Shown here one piece after another: positions 7,240 to 15,806 of a DNA stretch of 48,543 nucleotides. The notes beneath the pieces were generated by a model that ran no database searches, was not told the origin of the DNA, and saw only the letters and a list, made by a program, of their open reading frames with translations. Both the position numbers and the translations under genes were made by a program. This stretch comes from Flavobacteriaceae bacterium. Lineage in GTDB: Bacteria > Bacteroidota > Bacteroidia > Flavobacteriales > Flavobacteriaceae. The stretch spans positions 1-48,543 of the forward strand of contig JABISF010000026.1 in the NCBI GenBank assembly GCA_018699935.1, read 5' to 3'. Each line of letters opens with the position of its first letter. Positions within the stretch are counted from its first letter, which is position 1.

Positions 7240-8910
7240 ATGGACCGACCCTTACATTTTATAGAGCATATCATTGAAGAAGATCTTGCCAATGGTTTTC
7301 CAAAGCAAGACTTGCGTTTTCGTTTTCCTCCGGAACCTAATGGTTTTCTTCATATTGGACACGTCAAAGCAATCTGTATCAATTTTAATTTAGGCGAGCG
7401 CTATGGCGCTCCCGTCAACTTAAGATTTGACGATACCAACCCCGCCAAAGAAGAGCAGCAATTTGTAGACGCCATCAAAGAAAACATTCAATGGTTGGGT
7501 TATCAATGGGACAAAGAATGTTATGCTTCCGACTATTTTGATCAATTATATCAGTGGGCGCATCAGCTCATTGACCAAGGCTTGGCTTATGTAGATTCAC
7601 AAGACTCTGCCGCTATTGCAGCGCAAAAGGGAACCCCCACCGAAGCGGGAAGTGAAAGCCCTTATCGCAATCGATCGGTTGCCGAAAACAAGTCGCTTTT
7701 TACAGCAATGCATGATGGCAAAATTGAAGCGGGAGCCCATGTATTACGTGCCAAAATAGATATGGCGGCTTCCAATATGTTGTTACGCGACCCAGTGATG
7801 TATCGAATTTTATACAAAACCCATCATCGTACGGGCGACCAATGGTGTATTTATCCCCTTTACGACTGGACACACGGCGAATCCGACTACATTGAACAAG
7901 TTTCGCACTCACTCTGCTCTTTGGAGTTTAAACCCCATAGAGACCTTTATGAGTGGTTTCTCAGGGCCTTGAATCCAAGCGCAGGAACGATCCCTAAACA
8001 ACGAGAGTTTGCCCGGATGAATTTGTCATATACTGTTACGAGTAAACGCAAATTGATGACCCTTATCGAAAAAGGATTGGTCTCTGGTTGGGACGATCCA
8101 CGAATGCCCACGATTTCCGGCTTGCGCCGAAGAGGGTATACGCCCCAAGCATTACGAAATTTTGTAGATGCCGCTGGCGTTGCTAAAAGAGATAATGTGA
8201 TCGATTTGTCTCTATTAGAATTTTCCATTCGGGAGCATCTCAATACCATCGCCCCCCGAGTGATGGGCGTATTAGATCCGGTCAAATTGACCATATCGAA
8301 TTATCCCGACGATCAAGAAGAACTTTTGGAAGGTGAAATTAATCCTGAAAATTTGGAATTAGGTACGCGTGAAATCCCTTTCTCAAAACACTTGTTCATC
8401 GAACGTGAAGACTTTCAAGAATCCGCCAACCGCAAGTTTTTCAGGTTGACTTTGGAAAAGGAAGTGCGCTTGAAAAACGCCTATATTATTAAAGGAGAAT
8501 CCGTTGTGAAAGATCCCGAAGGTAATATTGTAGAAATTATTTGTACTTATGATCCTGAAAGCAAAAGTGGAACTGGAACCGAAGCCAGTATGCGCAAGGT
8601 AAAAGGAACACTACACTGGGTCAGCCAAAAACATGCTGTTGCAGCCCAAGTGAATCTCTACGATCGCTTGTTCAAGGTGGAAGCTCCAGATCAAGATAAA
8701 GCAACCGACTTTGTTGCCCATATCAATGAAAACTCTTTGGAAACCATTACAGCAATGGTTGAACCGGGATTACAAAATGCGATACCGGGAACTCAATACC
8801 AGTTTCAACGGATGGGTTATTTTGTCGTGGACACGGATTCAACGGCAGAACAACTGATCTTTAATAAAACCGTAGGTCTTAGAGACACTTGGGCGAAGCA
8901 AAACGGCTAA
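7240..8910 (+). CDS. glnS: Glutaminyl-tRNA synthetase
   Basis: Charges tRNA-Gln with glutamine. The 556-residue class I enzyme shows the HIGH region PPEPNGFLHIGH (30-41), the following LRFDDTNPAKE motif of the Glu/Gln group, and a KMSKS-equivalent loop VTSKRKL (266-272). The C-terminal half matches the GlnRS anticodon-binding beta barrels in length. Together with gltX nearby, this indicates direct glutaminylation rather than sole reliance on the transamidation route. It converges with the SPFH gene, leaving three bases between stop codons. Complete. Confidence 0.96.
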   Translation: MDRPLHFIEHIIEEDLANGFPKQDLRFRFPPEPNGFLHIGHVKAICINFNLGERYGAPVNLRFDDTNPAKEEQQFVDAIKENIQWLGYQWDKECYASDYFDQLYQWAHQLIDQGLAYVDSQDSAAIAAQKGTPTEAGSESPYRNRSVAENKSLFTAMHDGKIEAGAHVLRAKIDMAASNMLLRDPVMYRILYKTHHRTGDQWCIYPLYDWTHGESDYIEQVSHSLCSLEFKPHRDLYEWFLRALNPSAGTIPKQREFARMNLSYTVTSKRKLMTLIEKGLVSGWDDPRMPTISGLRRRGYTPQALRNFVDAAGVAKRDNVIDLSLLEFSIREHLNTIAPRVMGVLDPVKLTISNYPDDQEELLEGEINPENLELGTREIPFSKHLFIEREDFQESANRKFFRLTLEKEVRLKNAYIIKGESVVKDPEGNIVEIICTYDPESKSGTGTEASMRKVKGTLHWVSQKHAVAAQVNLYDRLFKVEAPDQDKATDFVAHINENSLETITAMVEPGLQNAIPGTQYQFQRMGYFVVDTDSTAEQLIFNKTVGLRDTWAKQNG

Positions 8911-8913
8911 AAT

Positions 8914-9849
8914 TTATTTTTCGCCCTTGTTTTTGTTTTCTTCGTTTTTACGTTTCATCGCTTCACCAATCTGATTACTGGCGGTAAAGGAGGCCACCAT
9001 ATTGTTCAACATCTCACTCCCCGCTTGCGGAGAATTGGGCAATAAAATCAAATTGGAATTCGTTTCTTCTCCAATGGACTGAAGCGTGTCGTAATGTTGG
9101 GTCACAACAATCAGCGCAGAGGCCTCTTGAGAATTGATGCCCACCTTGTTCAAAACATCTACAGATTCTTCCAAACCACGCGCAATTTCTCTTCTCTGAT
9201 CGGCAATTCCTTGTCCTTGAAGTCTTTTGCTTTCTGCTTCCGCCTTTGCCTTTTCCACAATAAAAATGCGCTCGGCATCTCCTTCGTATTGTGCGGCAAC
9301 TTTTTTACGCTCTGCTGCATTGATACGGTTCATGGCGGCTTTCACTTCCGCATCGGGATCAATGTCGGTCACTAAAGCCTTAATAATATCGTAGCCATAA
9401 TTGATCATTGCATCGTTCAATTCTCCTTTTACAGCATTGGCGATATCGTCCTTTTTTTCAAAAACATCATCCAATTTCATCTTTGGCACAACCGCGCGAA
9501 CAACGTCAAATACATAAGAGGTAATTTGATCTTGGGGATAATCCAATTTATAGAAAGCATCATAAACACTTTCCTGAACGACTTTGTATTGAACAGAAAC
9601 TTTTAGTTTGACAAAAACATCGTCTTTGGTTTTGGTTTCAACAATCACATCCAATTGCAAAATCCGTAAACTGATGCGTCCTGCAATTCGATCAATTAAA
9701 GGGATCTTGAGATGTAATCCAGATTGGCGAATACTTTGAAAACGTCCAAAGCGTTCAACAATGGCAGCGGTTTGCTGTTTCACAACAAACAGCCCGGAGA
9801 GAAGAATGAAAACTCCTAAAAGGAGGACAATTGGGGTTATAATACTCAT
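8914..9849 (-). CDS. SPFH/band 7 membrane protein
   Basis: A 311-residue protein with one N-terminal membrane helix (about 4-24), an SPFH (stomatin/prohibitin/flotillin) domain from about 25 to 200 (KQQTAAIVERFGRFQ opens it), and an Ala/Glu-rich coiled coil (about 195-235) typical of oligomerising stomatin-like proteins. Such proteins form membrane microdomain scaffolds and often bind membrane proteases; the partner cannot be told here because no NfeD or FtsH gene is adjacent. It begins two bases after the gltX stop codon, so the two genes form one transcription unit. Confidence 0.9.
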   Translation of the reverse strand: MSIITPIVLLLGVFILLSGLFVVKQQTAAIVERFGRFQSIRQSGLHLKIPLIDRIAGRISLRILQLDVIVETKTKDDVFVKLKVSVQYKVVQESVYDAFYKLDYPQDQITSYVFDVVRAVVPKMKLDDVFEKKDDIANAVKGELNDAMINYGYDIIKALVTDIDPDAEVKAAMNRINAAERKKVAAQYEGDAERIFIVEKAKAEAESKRLQGQGIADQRREIARGLEESVDVLNKVGINSQEASALIVVTQHYDTLQSIGEETNSNLILLPNSPQAGSEMLNNMVASFTASNQIGEAMKRKNEENKNKGEK

Positions 9850-9851
9850 AG

Positions 9852-11342
9852 CTATAGATTAAGGTTAATAATTGAAAGTTTTGCTTTTTCGATTCTCTTT
9901 AAAGTTACACTTTTCCCCAATATCTCACAAATCGTCAACAAATCCGGGCCGGCCAGTTTCCCAACAATGGCTATTCTAAAGCTTTGCATCAAAACTCCAA
10001 AGGGAATCTCGTTTTCTTTAGACCAAGCAAAACAGGCTTCTTTCAGTGCGTTTCCATCCAATCCATCAGCGATAATATGGTCCAATTGTCCTAGAATTTT
10101 AAGGGGTTGTTTCTGCAGGAGCTTGTCCCAAACGCCGTGAGCATAGTCCGGTTCCTGATAAAATAACTGGGTTTCCGTTTTAAGATCCTCCAACAAGTAC
10201 AAACGATCCTTAATAAGAGCGATTATTTTTACTGCCGTTTCGGTGTCGAAATGATCCAATAATTTACTTCCCTCCTCCGTTTCCAATAGTTGCTGTTCAG
10301 TACTGTTTTGTAGATATTGATGATTGATCCATTTGGCTTTTTCAAAGTCAAATCGTGCGCCCCCCTTTTGAACCCCCGATAAATCAATGGTGTTTTCTAA
10401 GGCTTCTAACGAAAAAAGTTCTTGGTCATTTCCTGGATTCCATCCCAAAAGCGCCAAATAGTTAATTAAGGCCTCCGGAAGAAATCCTCTTTCCTTAAAT
10501 CCGACCAACCCCTCTCCCCACTGTAGCGGAAAGACGGGAAACCCTTCTTTTTCACCATCTCTTTTGGACAATTTCCCTTTCCCTTTGGGTTTAAGGATAA
10601 GCGGTAAATGCATAAATTGGGGGGTTTCCCAACCAAAGGCATCGTAAATCAATTGATGCAAGGGTAGTGAGGGGAGCCATTCTTCGCCTCGAATCACACA
10701 ACTGATTTGCATCAAATGGTCATCGACTACATTGGCGAAATGATAAGTCGGCATACCGTCACTTTTCATTAATATTTTATCGTCAATATTGTTGCTCTCA
10801 ACACGGATCGTTCCTCGAATATCGTCCTGAGCCACCACCTCCTTATTGGGCTCAACTTTTAGACGGATGACAAAGGGTTCTTTTCCTAATAAGTTTTTTG
10901 TTTCTTCTGCTTCTAGGGTCAAACTATTTCTAAAATTCATTCGGTTAGATGCCCCGTAACGAAATGTATTTCCCTGACCATCAGCATCTTTACGCGCTTG
11001 ATCCAAAGCCTCATTGCTGTCGAAAGCATAATAGGCTTTCCCCCTTTCAACAAGTAGTTCTATATGTTTTTGGTAAATTTGCTTACGTTCACTTTGACGA
11101 TAGGGACCAAAATCTCCTCCGCTTACTGGGCCTTCATCGGGAACTAAATGACACCATTCCAAAGCTTTTTGAATATATTCTTCGCTACCTTCAACATAGC
11201 GGTGCTGATCGGTGTCTTCGACCCGTAAGATAAAAACGCCGTTGTTTTTTTTAGCAAATAAATAGTTAAAAAGAGCGGTACGAAGCCCTCCGATATGTAA
11301 AGGTCCTGTAGGGCTGGGAGCAAAACGAACGCGTGTTGTCAT
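9852..11342 (-). CDS. gltX: Glutamyl-tRNA synthetase
   Basis: Attaches glutamate to tRNA-Glu. The 496-residue class I synthetase has the HIGH motif as SPTGPLHIGG (10-19), the GluRS-specific RVEDTDQ (40-46), and KLSKR (257-261) as the KMSKS motif. The length is standard for a bacterial enzyme. A perfect -7 box (TATCTTTG, 11351-11358) ends only eight bases before the ATG, implying a nearly leaderless mRNA. It leads a two-gene unit with the SPFH gene and diverges from ybeY. Confidence 0.96.
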   Translation of the reverse strand: MTTRVRFAPSPTGPLHIGGLRTALFNYLFAKKNNGVFILRVEDTDQHRYVEGSEEYIQKALEWCHLVPDEGPVSGGDFGPYRQSERKQIYQKHIELLVERGKAYYAFDSNEALDQARKDADGQGNTFRYGASNRMNFRNSLTLEAEETKNLLGKEPFVIRLKVEPNKEVVAQDDIRGTIRVESNNIDDKILMKSDGMPTYHFANVVDDHLMQISCVIRGEEWLPSLPLHQLIYDAFGWETPQFMHLPLILKPKGKGKLSKRDGEKEGFPVFPLQWGEGLVGFKERGFLPEALINYLALLGWNPGNDQELFSLEALENTIDLSGVQKGGARFDFEKAKWINHQYLQNSTEQQLLETEEGSKLLDHFDTETAVKIIALIKDRLYLLEDLKTETQLFYQEPDYAHGVWDKLLQKQPLKILGQLDHIIADGLDGNALKEACFAWSKENEIPFGVLMQSFRIAIVGKLAGPDLLTICEILGKSVTLKRIEKAKLSIINLNL

Positions 11343-11350
11343 TTTTTGTG

Positions 11351-11358
11351 CAAAGATA
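11351..11358 (-). promoter_or_regulatory. -7 box for gltX
   Basis: TATCTTTG on the minus strand, perfect TAnnTTTG, very close to the gltX ATG (11342). Confidence 0.65.
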
Positions 11359-11401
11359 ATCCGTTCTATTTGAATATGTCACATCTCATTTCCATTATAC
11401 G

Positions 11402-11409
11402 TATATTTG
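11402..11409 (+). promoter_or_regulatory. -7 box for ybeY
   Basis: TATATTTG, perfect TAnnTTTG, 16 bases before the ATC/ATT codons proposed as the ybeY start. It supports translation beginning near 11426 rather than at the internal TTG at 11486. Confidence 0.55.
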
Positions 11410-11425
11410 TTAAAATTTTCTAGAG

Positions 11426-11851
11426 ATCATTTATTTTAATAACATACCCGAAACCATAGATGCGGATCATCTCAAAAAGCAATTATTGTTTTTTACCGAT
11501 TCCAAGGGATTTTCAATTGAAAAACTCTCATATAATTTTATTTCAAGAGATCAAATGTTTCAAATGAATGTAGAATATTTAAATCACGACACCGATACAG
11601 ACATTTTGACCTTTGATTATAGTGTCTCAGAATCGCTTATAGCAGAAATCTTTATATCCTTGTGGGCAATACGCGATTCTGCGAAAAAATATGCGCAAAC
11701 CATTGAAAACGAGTTGATTAGAACCGTTTCCCACGGATTATTGCATTGTTTGGGGTATAATGATAAGTCAGAAGCAGAAAAAATGATGATGCGAAAGTTG
11801 GAAGACGAATTTATAGAATTGTTCCACGTGAAACCTTTGACCGATGTTTGA
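11426..11851 (+). CDS. ybeY: Endoribonuclease YbeY (non-standard start)
   Basis: Metal-dependent RNase involved in 16S rRNA maturation and ribosome quality control. The zinc-site region is HGLLHCLGYND, and YLNHDTDTDILTFDY is the family's preceding motif; the final His of the usual HGxLHLxGYDH is Asp, a variant common in this phylum. The start is odd: the first ATG/GTG/TTG in frame is TTG at 11486, which would cut about 20 conserved N-terminal residues. Codons upstream (IIYFNNIPETID...) look like a genuine YbeY N-terminus and follow a perfect promoter box, so I place the start at ATC 11426 or ATT 11429 (about 140 residues). A stop at 11411 limits any further extension. The tail FHVKP is encoded by a parS-like site, and the end overlaps mnmG by eight bases. 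Confidence 0.8.
   Translation: MIYFNNIPETIDADHLKKQLLFFTDSKGFSIEKLSYNFISRDQMFQMNVEYLNHDTDTDILTFDYSVSESLIAEIFISLWAIRDSAKKYAQTIENELIRTVSHGLLHCLGYNDKSEAEKMMMRKLEDEFIELFHVKPLTDV
11820..11835. promoter_or_regulatory. parS-like ParB-binding site 1
   Basis: TGTTCCACGTGAAACC matches the widespread parS palindrome TGTTYCACGTGRAACA at 15 of 16 positions, differing only in the last base. It lies within the end of ybeY, just before mnmG. ParB binds such sites to load condensin and segregate the origin region. No parA or parB gene is in the window. Confidence 0.75.
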
Positions 11852-13715
11852 AAGTAAATACGATGTGATTGTTGTAGGCGCGGGTCATGCGGGTTGTGAA
11901 GCCGCCGCCGCCGCAGCAAACTTGGGATCCAAAACATTGTTGATTACAATGAACCTGCAATTTACTGGACAAATGTCTTGTAACCCGGCTATGGGCGGAA
12001 TTGCAAAAGGGCAAATTGTTAGAGAGATAGATGCGCTCGGCGGATATAGTGGGATCGTTTCCGACAACAGTGCCATTCAATTTAAAATGCTAAACCAATC
12101 TAAAGGCCCAGCCATGTGGAGCCCCAGGGTCCAATCCGACCGTAGCCTTTTTGCGTTGGAATGGAGAAAAATGTTGGAGAACACGCCCAAGCTCGATTTT
12201 TATCAAGACATGGTGGTTGATCTTTTGTTTGATAAGGAAGCCGTACAAGGGGTGGTTACCTCTTTGGGTCTAAAAATTTATTCTAAATCTGTAGTGCTCA
12301 CCAATGGAACTTTTTTAAACGGTTTGATTCACATCGGGGAAAAAAACTTTGGTGGAGGCCGTGCCGGTGAGACTGCTTCAATTGGACTTACTGCTGCGCT
12401 TGAAAATGTTGGTTTTCAGTCGGGTAGAATGAAAACAGGTACTCCCCCTCGGGTTGATGGACGCTCTTTAAACTTTGAAGTAATGGAAGAACAGGCGGGA
12501 GATGAACAGCCCTCTAAATTTTCCTATCTCCCGATCACGAAACCCCTTACCAAACAACGAAGCTGTCACATCACCCATACGAATACGACGGTTCATGAAA
12601 TTCTAGCCTCCGGTTTTGATCGTTCTCCGATGTTTAATGGAAATATCAAAAGCACAGGGCCACGTTATTGTCCCTCTATAGAAGACAAGATCAATCGTTT
12701 TGCAGATAAAAACAGGCATCAAATATTTGTTGAGCCCGAAGGTTGGGACACCGTCGAAGTATATGTAAACGGATTCTCCACTTCACTCCCCGATGATATT
12801 CAGTACAAAGCCTTAAAACAAGTTAAAGGGTTTGAGAATGTAAAATTTTTCCGTCCCGGCTACGCCATTGAGTATGATTATTTCCAACCGACTCAATTAT
12901 TTCATACTCTAGAAACTAAGCGCATTGAAGGGCTCTACTTTGCGGGTCAAATAAATGGAACCACGGGCTATGAAGAAGCAGGGGCTCAGGGAATCATAGC
13001 AGGAATAAATGCCCATTTAAAAATCAATGATCAAGAGCCTTTTATATTGGGTCGTGAAGAAGCCTATATTGGTGTATTGATTGACGATCTAATTCTAAAA
13101 GGAGCAGAAGAGCCCTATCGGATGTTCACCTCAAGAGCGGAATATCGCACCCTGCTGCGTCAAGACAATGCAGATGATCGACTTACCGCACGATCACATA
13201 AAATTGGATTAGCTTCTGATGAGCGATTACGCTTGGTTGCTAATAAGGCTAAAGCAAAAACGGCACTTGTTCATTATCTTGAAAAAACCAGTTATGAATT
13301 ACAAGAGGCGAATGCTTTGTTGGAAGCCAAACAGAGCGACTTGGTGACACAATCAGATAAGTTTGCCAAATTACTTTCAAGGCCCAGTGTGCAGCGAAAG
13401 GACATCGTCAACTTTAATCCATTAGCCAACTATCTCAAAGAAAATCAATTCACTGATGAGGTTTTTGAACAAGCGGAAATCCAAATTAAATATGCTGGGT
13501 ATATTGACAAAGAAAAACGCAACGCGGATAAACTAAAACGCTTGGAAAACATTAAGATTCCAAAAGACTTTAATTTTGATGTGTTGGCGTCTCTTTCTTT
13601 TGAAGCGAAAGAAAAACTAAATCATCTTCGTCCTAATACCTTAGCACAAGCTTCTAGAATCAGCGGAATCAACCCGAGCGATATCAGCGTATTGTTGGTC
13701 TCCATGGGAAGATAA
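11844..13715 (+). CDS. mnmG: tRNA uridine-5-carboxymethylaminomethyl modification enzyme MnmG
   Basis: FAD-dependent enzyme that, with MnmE, installs the carboxymethylaminomethyl group on wobble U34 of certain tRNAs. The 623-residue protein opens with the dinucleotide fold VVGAGHAGCEAA (about 10-21), carries the family signatures SCNPAMGGIAKG and GFQSGRMKTGTPPR, and has the C-terminal helical MnmE-interaction region. Length is typical. It lies between two parS-like 16-mers, overlaps ybeY by eight bases, and is followed 24 bp later by a methyltransferase ATG. Association of mnmG (gidA) with the replication origin is well known in bacteria and fits the parS sites. Confidence 0.97.
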   Translation: MFESKYDVIVVGAGHAGCEAAAAAANLGSKTLLITMNLQFTGQMSCNPAMGGIAKGQIVREIDALGGYSGIVSDNSAIQFKMLNQSKGPAMWSPRVQSDRSLFALEWRKMLENTPKLDFYQDMVVDLLFDKEAVQGVVTSLGLKIYSKSVVLTNGTFLNGLIHIGEKNFGGGRAGETASIGLTAALENVGFQSGRMKTGTPPRVDGRSLNFEVMEEQAGDEQPSKFSYLPITKPLTKQRSCHITHTNTTVHEILASGFDRSPMFNGNIKSTGPRYCPSIEDKINRFADKNRHQIFVEPEGWDTVEVYVNGFSTSLPDDIQYKALKQVKGFENVKFFRPGYAIEYDYFQPTQLFHTLETKRIEGLYFAGQINGTTGYEEAGAQGIIAGINAHLKINDQEPFILGREEAYIGVLIDDLILKGAEEPYRMFTSRAEYRTLLRQDNADDRLTARSHKIGLASDERLRLVANKAKAKTALVHYLEKTSYELQEANALLEAKQSDLVTQSDKFAKLLSRPSVQRKDIVNFNPLANYLKENQFTDEVFEQAEIQIKYAGYIDKEKRNADKLKRLENIKIPKDFNFDVLASLSFEAKEKLNHLRPNTLAQASRISGINPSDISVLLVSMGR

Positions 13716-13722
13716 TGAGAAT

Positions 13723-13738
13723 TGTTTCACGTGGAACC
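13723..13738. promoter_or_regulatory. parS-like ParB-binding site 2
   Basis: TGTTTCACGTGGAACC matches the parS palindrome TGTTYCACGTGRAACA at 15 of 16 positions, again differing only in the final base. It sits in the short gap between the mnmG stop and the methyltransferase ATG, about 1.9 kb from the first site. Confidence 0.75.
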
Positions 13739-13739
13739 A

Positions 13740-14591
13740 ATGAACTTACGAAAAGATAAAACGTTAGGAGTCGCTCGAGACCATTTAGTTTCCGAACAAG
13801 ACTTTACGATCTATTGGGACAATAATCACCGCATTTCTTGGACAGACATCAAGGACATTAAAGACCTTTCGCCCTATTATGATTCTGGAGATTATGACTC
13901 GCACAAAGCCCAAGCAATTTCTTTTTTAGATCGTATATATCGGTTTGTTCAGCGAAAAATGTTGTTGAAAAAATGGAAGCTTATACGGCAGTTGTGTGGC
14001 AATAATACTCATGTTTTAGAATTTGGCTCAGGAAACGGAACCTTTGCCAGTTATATTCAAAACCAAGGCAACCATGTGGATGCAATTGAGGCTTCTGAAA
14101 AGGCGCGCCAAATATTGCTCCAAAAAAAGATTAGAAATTACCATAGTTTAGAGGAATTAGAGATTTCGAAAACGTATGATGTGATCACCCTTTGGCATGT
14201 TTTGGAACACCTTCCTCAGCCGGAGGATGCATTGCACTCATTAAAAAACCGACTGAAACCCAAGGGAACCTTGTGGATCGCTGTTCCAAATTTTGAAAGC
14301 CATGATGCCCTGCACTATAAAATGAATTGGGCAGCACTGGACGTTCCCCGTCACCTTTGGCATTTTACAGAGGAAGGACTATTACAAATGGCACGTAATG
14401 CCGGGCTTAAGTGCGTTGAAAAACACCCGCTTTATTACGATGTTTTCTATATTTCTTACTTATCAGAGAAACATAAGAAGACTCGATTTCCAATAGTTGT
14501 GGGTTTTTGTTATGCGCTGATATTCAGTATAAAAGCAATAGTTAGCAAAAGACATTCTTCAAAAATATTTGTCTTTCAAAAAAGAGACTAA
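13740..14591 (+). CDS. Class I SAM-dependent methyltransferase
   Basis: A 283-residue putative methyltransferase. The SAM-binding fold is visible as HVLEFGSGNGTF (motif I), an acidic VDAIEASE (motif II), VITLWHVLEHLPQPEDAL (motif IV and beyond) and LKPKGTLWIAVPN. The substrate is unknown; this branch is often annotated as acting on small molecules or lipids. I chose ATG 13740; a TTG at 13722 would add six residues encoded by the parS-like site (FHVEP), which is probably incidental. Third gene of the ybeY-mnmG unit. Its stop codon overlaps the converging holB stop. Confidence 0.88.
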   Translation: MNLRKDKTLGVARDHLVSEQDFTIYWDNNHRISWTDIKDIKDLSPYYDSGDYDSHKAQAISFLDRIYRFVQRKMLLKKWKLIRQLCGNNTHVLEFGSGNGTFASYIQNQGNHVDAIEASEKARQILLQKKIRNYHSLEELEISKTYDVITLWHVLEHLPQPEDALHSLKNRLKPKGTLWIAVPNFESHDALHYKMNWAALDVPRHLWHFTEEGLLQMARNAGLKCVEKHPLYYDVFYISYLSEKHKKTRFPIVVGFCYALIFSIKAIVSKRHSSKIFVFQKRD

Positions 14592-15685
14592 ACGGCTTTT
14601 TTATGGATTAAACGACTCATGTTTAACGCAAGATCGGTAAATACTATTTTTGGGTTGGCATTTCTATAAATATAAAACATACTTTTTTCACAGGCTTCTA
14701 TCAACGCTGCATAATTTCCATTGTGAATAAATGGGGCAATCTTTTCTAAATCAAAATTATTTCTTGATTCAAAACGCACTAAATTTTTCAAATCGTAATT
14801 CAAAATCATAGCATCCCTAAAAAATTGTAATGCAAACTGCAACAATTGTTGCTGTTCATCGCGTCCCAATCGACTTATCTGATTCACCCAATCCATCAAA
14901 TCAATAACCACTGCTTTATCCTTGGCGGCACGAAATGCCATCCGCAACCAATCGATCAGCATCTTTTCATAATCGATGATGTTTCTATCGACAAGGAGTT
15001 TTAATAGGGCAGCAAAATCTCCTCCACTTTTTTCAATCCATTCTTGTGCAATTGTAGCATTTTGCGAAGTAAAATAGCCTTCTAAAGCGTTAGTTTCTAT
15101 AGGAGGAAGGGCTGTTATTTGACAACGAGACGTTATGGTGGGAAGTAATAGATTGACATCTTCTGCGATCATCAAGAAAAAAGTTTTTTCGGGGGGCTCC
15201 TCCAAAAGTTTTAAGAATTTATTGGAAGCTTCAGTATTCATTTTATCCATCCCCCAAATAATACAAACCTTATTTCCCCCAGAAAAGGATTTCAATCCCA
15301 TCTTGTGATGCAGGGACTGAATTTCATGGACATTAATGATGCCTTGTTTATTTCCCACTTCCAAAGTTTCAAACCAATCGGAATAGGAACCGTAGATGTT
15401 TTGTTGGAGAAAAGAAAACCAAGTAGGGAGCACGTCATCCGAAACCAAATTTTTGCTCTTTTCTCCTTTAACCACAGGAAATACAAAATGTAAATCCGCT
15501 TGTTGTTCCGGACTTTTGGTCTCGGAAACACCCAAAAGCTGAAAGGCAAAATCCAAAGCTAAAGCAAGACCGCCACGTCCCAAATTGCCTGTAAATAACT
15601 GAGCATGAGGAACTTGGCTGGAATTCAGCTGAAGTTGCAGCTGTTGTTTAATTTTCTCTTGACCAATGAGTGGATGGGATAACAT
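14588..15685 (-). CDS. holB: DNA polymerase III delta-prime subunit
   Basis: Clamp-loader subunit of the replicative polymerase. The 365-residue protein starts MLSHPLIGQEKIKQQL, has the P-loop position as a degenerate GNLGRGGL (delta-prime does not need to bind ATP), and carries NKFLKLLEEPPEKTFF and TSRCQ (the SRC motif that serves as the arginine finger for the neighbouring ATPase). I chose the ATG at 15685, seven codons inside the longest frame, because family members begin at the SHPLIGQ element. It converges with the methyltransferase, with overlapping stop codons, and diverges from pgk. Confidence 0.92.
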   Translation of the reverse strand: MLSHPLIGQEKIKQQLQLQLNSSQVPHAQLFTGNLGRGGLALALDFAFQLLGVSETKSPEQQADLHFVFPVVKGEKSKNLVSDDVLPTWFSFLQQNIYGSYSDWFETLEVGNKQGIINVHEIQSLHHKMGLKSFSGGNKVCIIWGMDKMNTEASNKFLKLLEEPPEKTFFLMIAEDVNLLLPTITSRCQITALPPIETNALEGYFTSQNATIAQEWIEKSGGDFAALLKLLVDRNIIDYEKMLIDWLRMAFRAAKDKAVVIDLMDWVNQISRLGRDEQQQLLQFALQFFRDAMILNYDLKNLVRFESRNNFDLEKIAPFIHNGNYAALIEACEKSMFYIYRNANPKIVFTDLALNMSRLIHKKAV

Positions 15686-15783
15686 GGAGTAAATATAGTA
15701 CATCAAAGGTCTTTGGTAAATCTTGTTGGGATCAAATTTTTGAGAAATTTTTACAAACGATAATTTAAAGTTTTCAAAATCGG

Positions 15784-15791
15784 TACTTTTG
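15784..15791 (+). promoter_or_regulatory. -7 box for pgk
   Basis: TACTTTTG, perfect TAnnTTTG, 15 bases before the chosen pgk ATG; it favours ATG 15807 over the upstream ATG at 15789, which overlaps the box region. Confidence 0.6.
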
Positions 15792-15806
15792 AGAAATTTT
15801 TTAAAA

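Noticed and set aside
8891-8926. GGGCGAA/TTCGCCC pair between the converging glnS and SPFH genes
   Set aside because: The loop is over 20 bases, so it is too weak to call as a terminator without calculation.
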